Assembly: GCF_014697575.1 (NCBI RefSeq)
Contig: NZ_JACJSC010000018.1
Span: forward strand, 59,650-123,649
From: Planktothrix sp. FACHB-1365
GTDB lineage: Bacteria > Cyanobacteriota > Cyanobacteriia > Cyanobacteriales > Microcoleaceae
Reading direction: 5' to 3'
Length of the DNA: 64,000 bases
A model generated the notes under the pieces. The model worked only from the letters and a program-made list of their open reading frames with translations. It did not search any database and was not told where the DNA came from. This document shows, piece after piece, positions 42,273 to 50,434 of this stretch (the stretch's first letter is position 1; the number at the start of each line of letters is the position of its first letter). The translations under genes were made by a program, and so were the position numbers.

Positions 42273-43286
42273 CTACAATAGGAAATTATTTTTTAAGTAA
42301 GATTGACGAAATTTAGTCTTAGCCATATAAACAGCTTCTTTATTTTTCCATTGTTTATGAGGGAGTAAATCTTTGATATTTTGTAGTTTAATTAAACCGC
42401 TATCATCACCTGTAATTTGAAAAATAACTTGAGCGATCGCTTTACAACACCCCTCTGGATATTTAACAACCTGATACTCAGAAAACCGAATCACAGCCCA
42501 ATTTCGTTCTAAAAAAAATCGATTGCGTTGCTGATCTTTATTTTGATCTACGCAATGATGAGGCTTTCCTGTTTTTCCATCATAAGGTTCATCAATTTCA
42601 ATATCTATTGCTAAACCTGTTTGTTGATGAATTAGAATAAAATCAGCCGTGTAACAGAAAGAGGTATTAGGTATAGGAAACTCAACACCCATGCAAAAGT
42701 CATAAACGCCAGAGAAATAACGACATAAGTAAATAAAAAATTGCTTTTCACTGACTCCTTGCTGTACTCCTGTATTCCCTTGATTAGATGGAGGCTGAAC
42801 AATCTTACTCAATAAAAATAAAAGCTTATTAGAACGATCTTCTAACAAATTATTATATTGTTCCATTTTCTGATTTTTGCATTGCTGTAATGAATTACTT
42901 TTGAATTTAGATATTTGTTGTTGAGTTTTAGTAAGTTTATTCTGATAGTGTTTGCCCAATTTAAAATTAATAAATTGCAGGTAAAAACAAGCTGCTACTG
43001 CACTTAATGACGCACATATCAGCGATAACCAAAAAGCTAGAATGCTCATGCTGAATAGTTGATTAACTAACATGACTATTACAACACTCACGACCCAAAT
43101 TACAATAACCCCATATAAACAAGAACTAGGATAAATATATTCTTTTGAGGACAATTTCATTTCAGAAGAAAATTCTGCCACTGAATTAGGACTGCTATTC
43201 AATACGGGTATTGGGTTATTAATGCAGAAATAACGAATTGAATCAGGAATTAGAATAACCGGATAAAAACCTGTGGCTGAATTCAT
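42273..43286 (-). CDS. DUF2726-type protein with membrane anchor
   Basis: The 337-residue protein has two adjacent hydrophobic segments (about 58-112), a helical linker, and a C-terminal domain with LAIDIEIDEPYDGKTGKPHH and FSEYQVVKYP that matches DUF2726, a restriction-endonuclease-like fold. It stands alone on the minus strand, convergent with the Uma2 gene. A nuclease tethered to the membrane is the inferred design. Confidence 0.7.
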   Translation of the reverse strand: MNSATGFYPVILIPDSIRYFCINNPIPVLNSSPNSVAEFSSEMKLSSKEYIYPSSCLYGVIVIWVVSVVIVMLVNQLFSMSILAFWLSLICASLSAVAACFYLQFINFKLGKHYQNKLTKTQQQISKFKSNSLQQCKNQKMEQYNNLLEDRSNKLLFLLSKIVQPPSNQGNTGVQQGVSEKQFFIYLCRYFSGVYDFCMGVEFPIPNTSFCYTADFILIHQQTGLAIDIEIDEPYDGKTGKPHHCVDQNKDQQRNRFFLERNWAVIRFSEYQVVKYPEGCCKAIAQVIFQITGDDSGLIKLQNIKDLLPHKQWKNKEAVYMAKTKFRQSYLKNNFLL

Positions 43287-43430
43287 AATATTAAGAATTA
43301 TTAAACTTAATAAAAGTTATAAGCTTTATAGTTGAATCAGTTTCTACCTTATAACTTATTAGCCCATAACTTGATCATCCTTAAGAATTAAATAAAACTC
43401 TACTTCCTGTTGATTTTAATAAATGATTAA

Positions 43431-43444
43431 TGGGCTAACGCCCA
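43431..43444 (+). promoter_or_regulatory. 5' UTR hairpin with TAAC loop
   Basis: TGGGC-TAAC-GCCCA is followed by AGCCCAGAGGTGAAAATAAC and lies 39 bp upstream of the start at 43484. It has the same core as the hairpins at 6569, 39434 and 44982. Confidence 0.5.
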
Positions 43445-43483
43445 AGCCCAGAGGTGAAAATAACATTTTCTGAGTTATTAATT

Positions 43484-43978
43484 ATGTTTACCAATCCAAC
43501 CCATAGTACCCAAAGAACAACCCCAGATCCTTTGAAATCTACGCGAGAGAAACTAGCCCGAAAAATTAAAACCGCATTGAAGACAACAAGCCCAGAAGAA
43601 ACACTTCAAATTTGGATGTTAATCAAACAGCAAGAACTTAAGAGAACAACTCCTGGGTTATCTCAACAGCAAATAGAAAGCGTTTTGCAATCTTTAATTT
43701 TAGAGTTAGGCTATGATGTCATCGCCATTCCAAGTCTACCATTGGCTGCTTCCCTAACATCAGAAATACCCATCGATACAACAAACTCCCATCCCTTAGA
43801 ATCGGATGAAGAACAGGAGGATAATCAAACGGATTTGGATAACTCTGATCTTGAGGATGATGAAGAGAGTTACTCAGAAGTTTATAGAGAAAAAACTTCC
43901 TCTCGGAAACAACGAGTTCCTGCTTTGAAAAAAGTTGAGTCCTTAAGGGCTTCTAACCGAAATGGAAAACACTCCTAA
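43484..43978 (+). CDS. Unknown acidic protein, 164 aa
   Basis: I placed the start at the ATG at 43484; a GTG at 43454 is possible. A basic helical N-terminal region (about 15-85) is followed by an acidic segment (DEEQEDNQTDLDNSD) and a basic C-terminus. No family recognised. Its end overlaps the next gene by 17 bases, which supports a co-translated run of small genes. Confidence 0.55.
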   Translation: MFTNPTHSTQRTTPDPLKSTREKLARKIKTALKTTSPEETLQIWMLIKQQELKRTTPGLSQQQIESVLQSLILELGYDVIAIPSLPLAASLTSEIPIDTTNSHPLESDEEQEDNQTDLDNSDLEDDEESYSEVYREKTSSRKQRVPALKKVESLRASNRNGKHS

Positions 43979-44171
43979 TAGCCCCAAAATCGATGAGGTT
44001 CCAAATTATCCTGGTGTTGTAATCACTAATTTCTGTGATGATTCATTCGCTTTGGAACCTTTTTTAGAAAGTTGTGAAGCTGATAATCATGAACTCACAC
44101 CAGGAACTTTAGCGATTTTTGTCCAATTTGAAACGTTTGATGAGTATTTTCATTGTTGTGGAAAGTGGTAA
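43962..44171 (+). CDS. Unknown small protein, 69 aa
   Basis: The start overlaps the previous gene by 17 bases and the stop is 3 bases before the next start. The protein is acidic with four cysteines (one near 25, one near 35 and a CC pair near the C-terminus). It is reminiscent of small plasmid proteins of unknown role. Confidence 0.55.
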   Translation: MENTPNSPKIDEVPNYPGVVITNFCDDSFALEPFLESCEADNHELTPGTLAIFVQFETFDEYFHCCGKW

Positions 44172-44174
44172 TTT

Positions 44175-44864
44175 ATGTACTTAGCTAAAAATTTGTTAGC
44201 CCGATATTCAATCCAAGCGGTTGAACTGTGGACTCAATTGGAAATGGCTGAAACTCCTGAACAAGAGGAGGCGATTGTTAAAGCAATTTGGGACAATCAA
44301 ACAGACCAAGAAACGACTGTTGATACTCACGCTGAATTAGCTGATCAATTAGATGCTGAAATTTGTGCAATTAAAGCTCGTTTAAAACATTTAGTTACAC
44401 TGCATAATCAGGCAATTGAACGACTAGAACGGTGGCGTAGTAACCTTGATAAAACCTTACTCTATATTCACCAAATGGGGGTTATTTCTACTAATGTTGT
44501 TGGGCGATCGCGTCACATCCAACTAAAAGAAAATCCCCCAAGTTGTGAAGTTTTAATCGATCCTTCTGACTTACCCAGCGAGTATCGCACAGAAAAGCTT
44601 GTTGTTGCGCCCAACAAACGTAAAATCATTGAAGACTGGAAACAAGGTATTCCTGTTGATGGCACTCGTATTGAACGGAAACTTAGAGTAGAATACGCCC
44701 TAGTTCCGTCTAATCTAACTGGTACAATTGAAGTTATTTCTAATCGTAGCAGTTCCTCAACTACTCAGAATTTTGATTCAATGTCAATACCCAAAACCAA
44801 GCGAAAGGGAAAGACATTTTCTAAAAAAAATACTGAGAAGTTTAATCAGGGAATAAAAGCATAA
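44175..44864 (+). CDS. Gp157-like protein (siphovirus family)
   Basis: The 229-residue protein contains a coiled coil (about 45-95) followed by RHIQLKENPPSCEVLIDPSD, LPSEYRTEKLVVAPNKRKI and an insert ending GIPVDGTRIERKL. This order matches Gp157-family proteins of siphoviruses, which are linked to phage defence or recombination, with the function unclear. It ends with a Lys-rich tail and a terminator follows. Confidence 0.75.
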   Translation: MYLAKNLLARYSIQAVELWTQLEMAETPEQEEAIVKAIWDNQTDQETTVDTHAELADQLDAEICAIKARLKHLVTLHNQAIERLERWRSNLDKTLLYIHQMGVISTNVVGRSRHIQLKENPPSCEVLIDPSDLPSEYRTEKLVVAPNKRKIIEDWKQGIPVDGTRIERKLRVEYALVPSNLTGTIEVISNRSSSSTTQNFDSMSIPKTKRKGKTFSKKNTEKFNQGIKA

Positions 44865-44914
44865 TGGTTTGATTTAAACTCTTACGATATCAAAAATGAT
44901 TGTGCTTCACTAAC

Positions 44915-44957
44915 AACAGATAGCTTTTATAATCATAGAGCTATCTGTTATTTTTTT
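44915..44957 (+). terminator. Rho-independent terminator
   Basis: An 11-bp perfect stem (AACAGATAGCT/AGCTATCTGTT) is followed by A and seven T residues after the Gp157-like gene. Confidence 0.85.
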
Positions 44958-44981
44958 ATGTTCTATCTTTCCTCTAAAGAG

Positions 44982-44993
44982 GGGCTAACGCCC
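44982..44993 (+). promoter_or_regulatory. 5' UTR hairpin with TAAC loop
   Basis: GGGC-TAAC-GCCC is followed by ATCAATAGGGTGATAAT and lies 35 bp upstream of the start at 45029. Its GCTAACGCCC core and the AGGGTGA after it match the hairpins at 6569 and 43431. Confidence 0.5.
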
Positions 44994-45028
44994 ATCAATA
45001 GGGTGATAATTAACCAATAAGCACAAAA

Positions 45029-45691
45029 ATGAAATGGTTAAGCCCACAACGTGCCGTTGCTTCTGCTAATTTATCAGTAACGAGTGAGGAGCTAATTGAA
45101 TATACTCTTCAATCAGAAGAGGAAGAAACAATAGAAGAAAGATTTCAAAAAGTTGGCTTGTTATTTGATCGCGAACGTTGGCAAGCTAACAAACCTTATT
45201 TAGCTCTACTTTCTCCAGATAATATCCAAAATGAAGTGGCTATAAAATCTTCTAATTCTGCTACTGATTCAGATTTAATTAATGATGAAACTTTAGCAGA
45301 AGAAGATGAAGAAAATACTGTAACTGAACCAGAAGAACCTTACAATTTTGAACAATGTACTATCGAACTCCATCTAACATTTAAACCTGATGATGGTCAT
45401 CCAGACGAGCGGATTGTGATTATTTCAGCCAGCAGTCACGGCGATTTTCCAATGGGTGAAAAAATTAGAGCGTCATCCTTGGGAGAATTACCCCCTCCTG
45501 TTCAAACATTATTTAAGGAACTTGTTGCTGATTTTCCAAATCGCCAAGCGCGACGACAAATGGCTAATATTCGCAACCCAAAGAAAGCAACTTCTAATCC
45601 CAATCAACCTAAAAATGAAACCAGTAAAATGGTTAAATCAGAAACTTCTACCCAACCCAAAGCTACTGGAACTCAACTAAGTTTATTTTAA
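45029..45691 (+). CDS. Unknown protein ending in a clamp-binding-like motif
   Basis: The 220-residue protein has an acidic N-terminal half, a conserved-looking middle (about 110-170) with ELHLTFKPDDGHPDERIV and LGELPPPVQTLFKEL, and a basic unstructured tail. It ends in GTQLSLF: the last five residues match the QL(S/D)LF motif by which proteins bind the DNA polymerase sliding clamp. The middle domain is not recognised. It stands at the head of the PRTRC-like genes and may connect them to replication. Confidence 0.65.
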   Translation: MKWLSPQRAVASANLSVTSEELIEYTLQSEEEETIEERFQKVGLLFDRERWQANKPYLALLSPDNIQNEVAIKSSNSATDSDLINDETLAEEDEENTVTEPEEPYNFEQCTIELHLTFKPDDGHPDERIVIISASSHGDFPMGEKIRASSLGELPPPVQTLFKELVADFPNRQARRQMANIRNPKKATSNPNQPKNETSKMVKSETSTQPKATGTQLSLF

Positions 45692-45725
45692 ATTTGAACC
45701 CCTTACCTAACTTTAGGAGAACCCA

Positions 45726-45917
45726 ATGACTTCAAAAAAGAAAGTGCTAATTTCATTTGAAGGACAACAGCATCCTGTTGATGAAGAAATAGCCAATGAT
45801 GATCAAGAACTTCGTAAATTGTTAACAACTTACTACCCTGATTGTGCTAATGCAGACATTATCAGAAAGCCAGGAGAACTGATTACAATTGCTAAACAAA
45901 ATGGATCTAAAGGATGA
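45726..45917 (+). CDS. PRTRC system protein C-like
   Basis: The 63-residue protein has the shape of PRTRC protein C: a strand, then DDQELRKLLTTYYPDCANAD, and an end in NGSKG, close to the usual KGTKG. It starts after TTTAGGAGA. Its stop overlaps the next start (ATGA). Function of the family unknown. Confidence 0.7.
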   Translation: MTSKKKVLISFEGQQHPVDEEIANDDQELRKLLTTYYPDCANADIIRKPGELITIAKQNGSKG

Positions 45918-46174
45918 AAATAATCATGAAAATTAGTCCCCTAGAATTCCTGATTAATGCTCCCGAAGAAGTAAATCCAGCCCTTTCTATGTGCCGAAAG
46001 CTCCAACGATTAGAGCTTGTTGGAGAACTTGATAGTACCACAATGAAAGAAATGGTAAAAACGATTGAGTTAGCAATTTCCCAAGCAACAGATGATATAA
46101 AAGCAGTTGAACAAACGAAAGAACGGTTGTTTAATAGTCCCTCTGTTGCTACAGCTATTCCAACAGGGTTTTAA
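45914..46174 (+). CDS. Unknown small protein, 86 aa
   Basis: The ATG at 45914 overlaps the previous stop; a second Met at 45926 is also possible. The protein is helical, with RLELVGELDSTTMKEMVKTI in the middle, and lies between PRTRC-like genes, so it is probably part of that operon. Its last codons fall just before the next ATG at 46176. Confidence 0.6.
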   Translation: MKIIMKISPLEFLINAPEEVNPALSMCRKLQRLELVGELDSTTMKEMVKTIELAISQATDDIKAVEQTKERLFNSPSVATAIPTGF

Positions 46175-46175
46175 T

Positions 46176-46988
46176 ATGGCTATAATTTGGAATGCTAAAT
46201 TTGCTCTGCAACTATTACACCAATGCCAACCTATCATCGATATTGAATCAGCCATTGACTATTTATGGTCTAAACTGAACACCTATCAGCTTCTAAATCT
46301 TTACCAAGAATTGTTTCCTATTGAATGGGAAAAAAGCCAATCTGAAATTTACTCTGAAAATAACAGTCATAGTCCAAAAGAGTTGGAGTTTATTTCATTG
46401 GTGAACGAACATTTATTCCCCATAGATGACCTAATAATAGAGACTGCTTATGAAGAACGGCTGTATCAAATTCCGGTCTCTCCTAAAGGAATAGATTGGC
46501 AAGATGAAGAAGAAGGAATTGAAGCTTTGCGAACAGGGTGGCAACTCCTTCTCCCCCTCTCAAAGTCAGGTCGATGGTGGTTGGAAACTGTTGAAGGTAC
46601 TCAAGGAGAAGCTTGGTACAAATGCACATTTGGATATAGCTTAAAGGACATTACTCATCCTGAAAAAATTAACCTGAACCTTCTCAAAAAATTAGCTTTT
46701 CGGGCGACATCTCCTATTAATGCTTTTCCCATTGCATTAGCACTCCTTGACTTAGAAACCGATAATATTTGGTTAGATCAGATTGCTTGTTCTGAAAGTT
46801 ATTGGAGTCGTAATATTGAATTAAGACCTTGGAAGCTTGAAGAAGTTAAATTTCTCACTCATCAATGGAATCAAGCCACTCAACTCCTCAATCAAGCTTA
46901 CGAATTAATTGAATGGATTGAAGCTGACCCAAACACTAATTTTTCACACCTTTTAGCATTATGGAATCTGACATTGGATCTGAAATAA
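46176..46988 (+). CDS. Unknown protein in the PRTRC-like operon, 270 aa
   Basis: I place the start at 46176, two bases after the previous stop; an upstream start at 46107 would overlap the previous gene heavily. The protein is rich in Trp and Leu, mainly helical, and contains GWQLLLPLSKSGRWWLETVE near the middle. Its position, between protein C and protein B, fits PRTRC protein F, but I cannot confirm the family. Confidence 0.6.
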   Translation: MAIIWNAKFALQLLHQCQPIIDIESAIDYLWSKLNTYQLLNLYQELFPIEWEKSQSEIYSENNSHSPKELEFISLVNEHLFPIDDLIIETAYEERLYQIPVSPKGIDWQDEEEGIEALRTGWQLLLPLSKSGRWWLETVEGTQGEAWYKCTFGYSLKDITHPEKINLNLLKKLAFRATSPINAFPIALALLDLETDNIWLDQIACSESYWSRNIELRPWKLEEVKFLTHQWNQATQLLNQAYELIEWIEADPNTNFSHLLALWNLTLDLK

Positions 46989-47668
46989 TTCAGGAAATTC
47001 TGACAGTTGCCCCTCGGCAATTATCTGCGATTCAAGCTGAACTTCTTTTTCTGGAGGGTGAGACTTACATTTTCCATTATCAATCCGAAAATGGTTCTAA
47101 GTACAAATGTTTGTCTCCTACAACGCTGAGAACTGCTTTTGCAAATACACCCATTGATTCGGGTTGGATGAACCCAGAATTAGGAATAGTACGTTGGGGA
47201 ACAGGTAGTCGTGGAGAATGGACAATTAAATTCATTTCCCCACAAAAACATGAAATTAATGTAAAGGAATCAAAGTTATTCATTCCTTTACCTGCATTGG
47301 TGTTTTTAGGTTTAAAATTAGATTACTGGATTTGGGCGATTAAAGGCTCAAAATTTAACCCAGATGCAGAAGCTTTTCATGTTCCGTTACCTAACGTTTA
47401 TTCACAGTCTTATCAATCCTGTGGACGCATCTGTTGGGGAGATCATAAACCGCCTATCGCTTCGCCGAATACCATTACAAATGCTTGGGAATTATTCATC
47501 TCAAGTTCCTTTAATGAGCATTTAAGTAATGGTAAATCTAAGGCGAAACCCAATGATGTTCGTCAGCAACTTGAAAAAGCCGTTAACCGTTCATCTTATC
47601 CGGTTAAAGATTTAATCAGTACCCACCAAACCATTGCAAAATTAGTCTCAACAATAATTAATGATTGA
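46961..47668 (+). CDS. PRTRC system protein B-like
   Basis: The 235-residue protein has the expected blocks: FIPLPALVFLGLKLDYWIWA, then FHVPLPNVY and GRICWGDHK with a C-terminal helical region. It overlaps the preceding gene by 28 bases and precedes the ThiF-like gene by about 130 bp. Function unknown; PRTRC cassettes occur on plasmids and carry ParB- and ThiF-related proteins. Confidence 0.75.
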   Translation: MESDIGSEIIQEILTVAPRQLSAIQAELLFLEGETYIFHYQSENGSKYKCLSPTTLRTAFANTPIDSGWMNPELGIVRWGTGSRGEWTIKFISPQKHEINVKESKLFIPLPALVFLGLKLDYWIWAIKGSKFNPDAEAFHVPLPNVYSQSYQSCGRICWGDHKPPIASPNTITNAWELFISSSFNEHLSNGKSKAKPNDVRQQLEKAVNRSSYPVKDLISTHQTIAKLVSTIIND

Positions 47669-47797
47669 ATTAGCGAGTTTTATTATGGATTTTACAGACG
47701 AAAAAAGGTTCGATTTGTAAATTTTTCTAGAATTCTGTTGTACCGCTTTTGTTTGATAAACCGATGGAATTGTAAATTAAGATAGGAGATTTAGCTA

Positions 47798-48646
47798 ATG
47801 TTTAATTATGATTATTTAGAAGCTTCACCGCTAATTATCAGACAAACTGATTCAATTGATTTTTGGCTAATTGGAGCCGGAGGAACGGGTTCTTGGCTAT
47901 CGTACCATATTGCGCGATTGGCGCGGAGTTTGGGTAAGTCAGGGAAGAAGGTGCAATTGGCGATCGCAGATCCCGATATAGTTGAAGAAGCCAACATCAG
48001 CAGGCAGGCGTTTTGTGACAAGGAAATCGGGCTACCCAAAGCCCAGGCTCTAGCGTTGAGATATGCGATCGCTTGGGGAGTGGACACGACGGCTTTCGTA
48101 CAGGAATTTGACCCGAAGCTGATCCGAAGAGCTTACGACAAGCTGACCATCCTGGTCGGATGCGTGGACACGGCTGCCGGGAGAGCGGCTATTAACCAGG
48201 CGCTTGAGTTAAACCAATACTACAGCCGCTCTGAAATCCCCCGTGTGTGGTATTTAGATTGCGGAAATCATGTCACAGCCGGACAAATCTTGCTGGGCAG
48301 TTCTTTGGAAACTGACCCGGAGTTCTATCATTTTGGGGGACTCGGATGTGCGAGGTTGCCATCTCCGATGCTGCAAGCTCCTGACCTTTTGAAACCGAAA
48401 CCAGAAGAGTTGACAAATAACTTATCTTGTGCTGAGATGGCAATGCTAAACTTGCAGAGCGAGAGCGTAAATGTTCGAGTGGCGGCTGAGGCAGCGGATT
48501 ATCTGTACCGGATGGCTGCGGGTAATCTCAAGCGGTTTGCGACTTATTTTGATTTGGAGAGTGGGACGGGGCGATCGCTTTACATTACCCAGCAATCGGT
48601 ATGGGCAGCGTTGAAATCTACAGCAAGTGAAACAACACCATGCTAA
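47798..48646 (+). CDS. PRTRC system ThiF/E1-like adenylyltransferase
   Basis: The 282-residue protein has the E1/ThiF nucleotide motif LIGAGGTGSWLS (about 27-38), ADPDIVEEANISRQ, and KAQALALRY, as in enzymes that adenylate the end of a ubiquitin-like protein. No ubiquitin-like or E2-like partner is apparent in the window. HIP1 octamers and G/C-rich codons make its middle more GC-rich than its neighbours. Its 3' end is copied twice further downstream. Confidence 0.82.
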   Translation: MFNYDYLEASPLIIRQTDSIDFWLIGAGGTGSWLSYHIARLARSLGKSGKKVQLAIADPDIVEEANISRQAFCDKEIGLPKAQALALRYAIAWGVDTTAFVQEFDPKLIRRAYDKLTILVGCVDTAAGRAAINQALELNQYYSRSEIPRVWYLDCGNHVTAGQILLGSSLETDPEFYHFGGLGCARLPSPMLQAPDLLKPKPEELTNNLSCAEMAMLNLQSESVNVRVAAEAADYLYRMAAGNLKRFATYFDLESGTGRSLYITQQSVWAALKSTASETTPC

Positions 48647-48694
48647 CCTAATATTAAACTTCCAAAAAATGTAGCTTTAACAATTGAATCTACT
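48571..48694. repeat. thiF-tail repeat, copy 1
   Basis: This is the original: the last 76 bp of the ThiF-like gene plus the 48 bp after it, up to the start of the FitA-like gene. Copies with about 90% (49392-49515) and lower (50489-50568) identity follow each toxin-antitoxin module. Confidence 0.85.
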
Positions 48695-48946
48695 ATGAAC
48701 AATATCACGATTCAAAACTTTGATGATGATCTGAAAAATCGCCTCCAAAAGCGAGCCGAATATTATGGGCGTTCTCTGGAAGAAGAAGCTAAAGAAATCC
48801 TCCGCGCTGTCTTGACAAAAAAAACTCTCGAACCCTTAAATCTTGTCTTGGCTATCGAGCGACGTTTTGCCCATTTTGGCGATTTTGAAATTCCGACTAT
48901 CGCTAGAGAACTTTTACGCGAACCACCTAATTTTGAAGACTTATAA
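48695..48946 (+). CDS. FitA-type ribbon-helix-helix antitoxin
   Basis: The 83-residue protein begins MNNITIQNFDDDLKNRLQKR and continues GRSLEEEAKEILRAV, typical of FitA/VapB-type ribbon-helix-helix antitoxins. The C-terminal part should bind the toxin. Its stop shares one base with the toxin start (TAATG). Confidence 0.88.
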   Translation: MNNITIQNFDDDLKNRLQKRAEYYGRSLEEEAKEILRAVLTKKTLEPLNLVLAIERRFAHFGDFEIPTIARELLREPPNFEDL

Positions 48947-49368
48947 TGATTGTACTTGATACGAATGTAGTGTCTGAATTGATGCACCCTAGAGGTTCAT
49001 CAGTAGTTCGTCAATGGGTAGCAGCACAGCCCATAACGAATCTTTTTACTACAACTATGACTCAAGCTGAAATTCTTTATGGGATTGCTTTGCTACCTTC
49101 AGGAAAACGCCAAACTGAACTTAATCAAACGGCTCAATTGATGTTTGCTGAAGATTTTGCTGGACGTATTCTACCGTTTGATGAAACAGCAGCAATTGCT
49201 TTTGCTAGAATTGCTGCCGAAAGAAGACAACTGGGTAAACCAATATCCCAAGCTGATGCTCAAATAGCCAGTATTTGTTACACTCGCCAAGCTACTCTTG
49301 CGACTCGGAATGTTTCCGATTTTGAAGGGTGCGGTATTGCAATTGTTAATCCTTGGGAGTCTGAATAA
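48946..49368 (+). CDS. PIN-domain toxin (FitB/VapC type)
   Basis: The 140-residue protein has the four acidic PIN residues: LDTNVVSEL, QAEILYG, PISQADAQIAS and RNVSDFEG. Such toxins cleave RNA. It is coupled to the FitA-like antitoxin gene and together they form a complete module. Confidence 0.92.
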   Translation: MIVLDTNVVSELMHPRGSSVVRQWVAAQPITNLFTTTMTQAEILYGIALLPSGKRQTELNQTAQLMFAEDFAGRILPFDETAAIAFARIAAERRQLGKPISQADAQIASICYTRQATLATRNVSDFEGCGIAIVNPWESE

Positions 49369-49391
49369 ACTATTATGATCTCATTTAAGGC

Positions 49392-49515
49392 GCGATCGCT
49401 TTACATTACCCAGCAATCGGTATGGGCAGCGTTGAAATCCACAGCAAGTAAAACAACACCATGCTAACCTGATATTAAGCTTCAAAAAAATGTAGCTTCA
49501 ACAATTGAGTTTACT
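49392..49515. repeat. thiF-tail repeat, copy 2
   Basis: About 124 bp match 48571-48694, with the HIP1 octamer at the left edge and the start of the next gene at the right edge. It separates the FitAB module from the DUF433 module. Confidence 0.85.
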
Positions 49516-49749
49516 ATGAGTTTAACGATTGATTTGCTAAACCGAATTACCCAAACACCTGGTCAGTGTGGTGGTCGTCCTTGTATTCGAGGGATGCGAA
49601 TTCGAGTCACCGATATTTTAAAAATGTTGGCTGAAAATGTTAGTGTTACTGAAATTTTAGAAGATTTTCCTGATTTGGAATTAGCAGATATTCAAGCTTG
49701 TTTGATCTTTGCAGCACGGCGTACTGATTTCCCTAGACTGACAGCATAA
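49516..49749 (+). CDS. DUF433 antitoxin
   Basis: The 77-residue protein has CGGRPCIRGMRIRVTDIL and an ILEDFPDLELADIQACL helix, the DUF433 winged-helix pattern. It pairs with the DUF5615 PIN-like gene that follows, whose frame opens at an overlap with the stop codon. Confidence 0.9.
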   Translation: MSLTIDLLNRITQTPGQCGGRPCIRGMRIRVTDILKMLAENVSVTEILEDFPDLELADIQACLIFAARRTDFPRLTA

Positions 49750-50087
49750 AGATTTGGGTTGATGCTCAACTCCCACCCACACTGGCAAGTTGGCTAACAG
49801 AAACTTTTAGGTTAGAAGCGAGTGCCTTGCGAGATTTGGCGCTGAGGGATGCTCAAGATCTGGAAATTTTTGAAGCTGCGCGCGCAGAAAATGCTGTGAT
49901 TATGACGAAAGACAGTGACTTCATTGACTTGGTATGCCGTTTAGGAGTGCCTCCCCAAATTTTGTGGTTAACTTGTGGCAATGTCACTAACCGCAACTTG
50001 CGGCAATTGTTGACTGCTACTTTGCCTGATGCGTTAGAGCAATTGCGCTTAGGAGAAATGATAGTTGAAATTACTAACAGTCCTTAA
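49746..50087 (+). CDS. DUF5615 PIN-like toxin with ATA in place of the start
   Basis: Family-like sequence (KIWVDAQLPPTLASWL, then LRDLALRDAQDLEIF and AVIMTKDSDFIDL) starts right at the stop of the DUF433 gene, where an ATG is expected, but the codon is ATA. The next standard start is the TTG at 49827, which would delete the first acidic residue of the PIN fold. Either ATA is used as a rare start or the toxin has been inactivated. Confidence 0.75.
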   Translation: MKIWVDAQLPPTLASWLTETFRLEASALRDLALRDAQDLEIFEAARAENAVIMTKDSDFIDLVCRLGVPPQILWLTCGNVTNRNLRQLLTATLPDALEQLRLGEMIVEITNSP

Positions 50088-50155
50088 ATAATATGTCGGC
50101 TCATCTATTCTTTTAACTTTATAATGTAGTCCGTTGTAGCCAATTTATCATAGTT

Positions 50156-50224
50156 TCAATATTCACAGCGATTATTAGCTCGTTGAATCACCCATCGATG
50201 GAGAGAAGCAGTCATCTTTGTCAT
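50156..50224 (-). pseudogene. Truncated HNH endonuclease gene
   Basis: The ATG at 50224 opens MTKMTASLHRWVIQRANNRC, the typical start of HNH endonucleases, and stops two residues later (NNRCEY then TGA) just where the CxxC motif begins. The rest of the gene is missing. It follows the small gene at 50231-50434 by 6 bp. Confidence 0.65.
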
Positions 50225-50230
50225 TAATAA

Positions 50231-50434
50231 TTACTGGCTCACCCGTGTTGAACGTAACTGTAGCAATGATAAAAATTCCATCAATTCAACTAATCCCTCG
50301 GCTTCCTGTTGTTCTGCTTGAGATAGGGTGTAACCTTCATCCTGACGATCTAAGAGAAATTGCAAACGGGCTTGAACAGCGGGCGACAGTTGAAAGCGAG
50401 TCAGTTCCAGGGGAATTTCGACGATTTCGGGCAT
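50231..50434 (-). CDS. Small partner protein of an HNH endonuclease, 67 aa
   Basis: The protein (PEIVEIPLELTRFQLSPAVQ, then EGYTLSQAEQQEAEGLVELM) is of a kind common in cyanobacteria next to HNH endonuclease genes. Here the partner is truncated, so this is an orphan antitoxin-like gene. Confidence 0.75.
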   Translation of the reverse strand: MPEIVEIPLELTRFQLSPAVQARLQFLLDRQDEGYTLSQAEQQEAEGLVELMEFLSLLQLRSTRVSQ

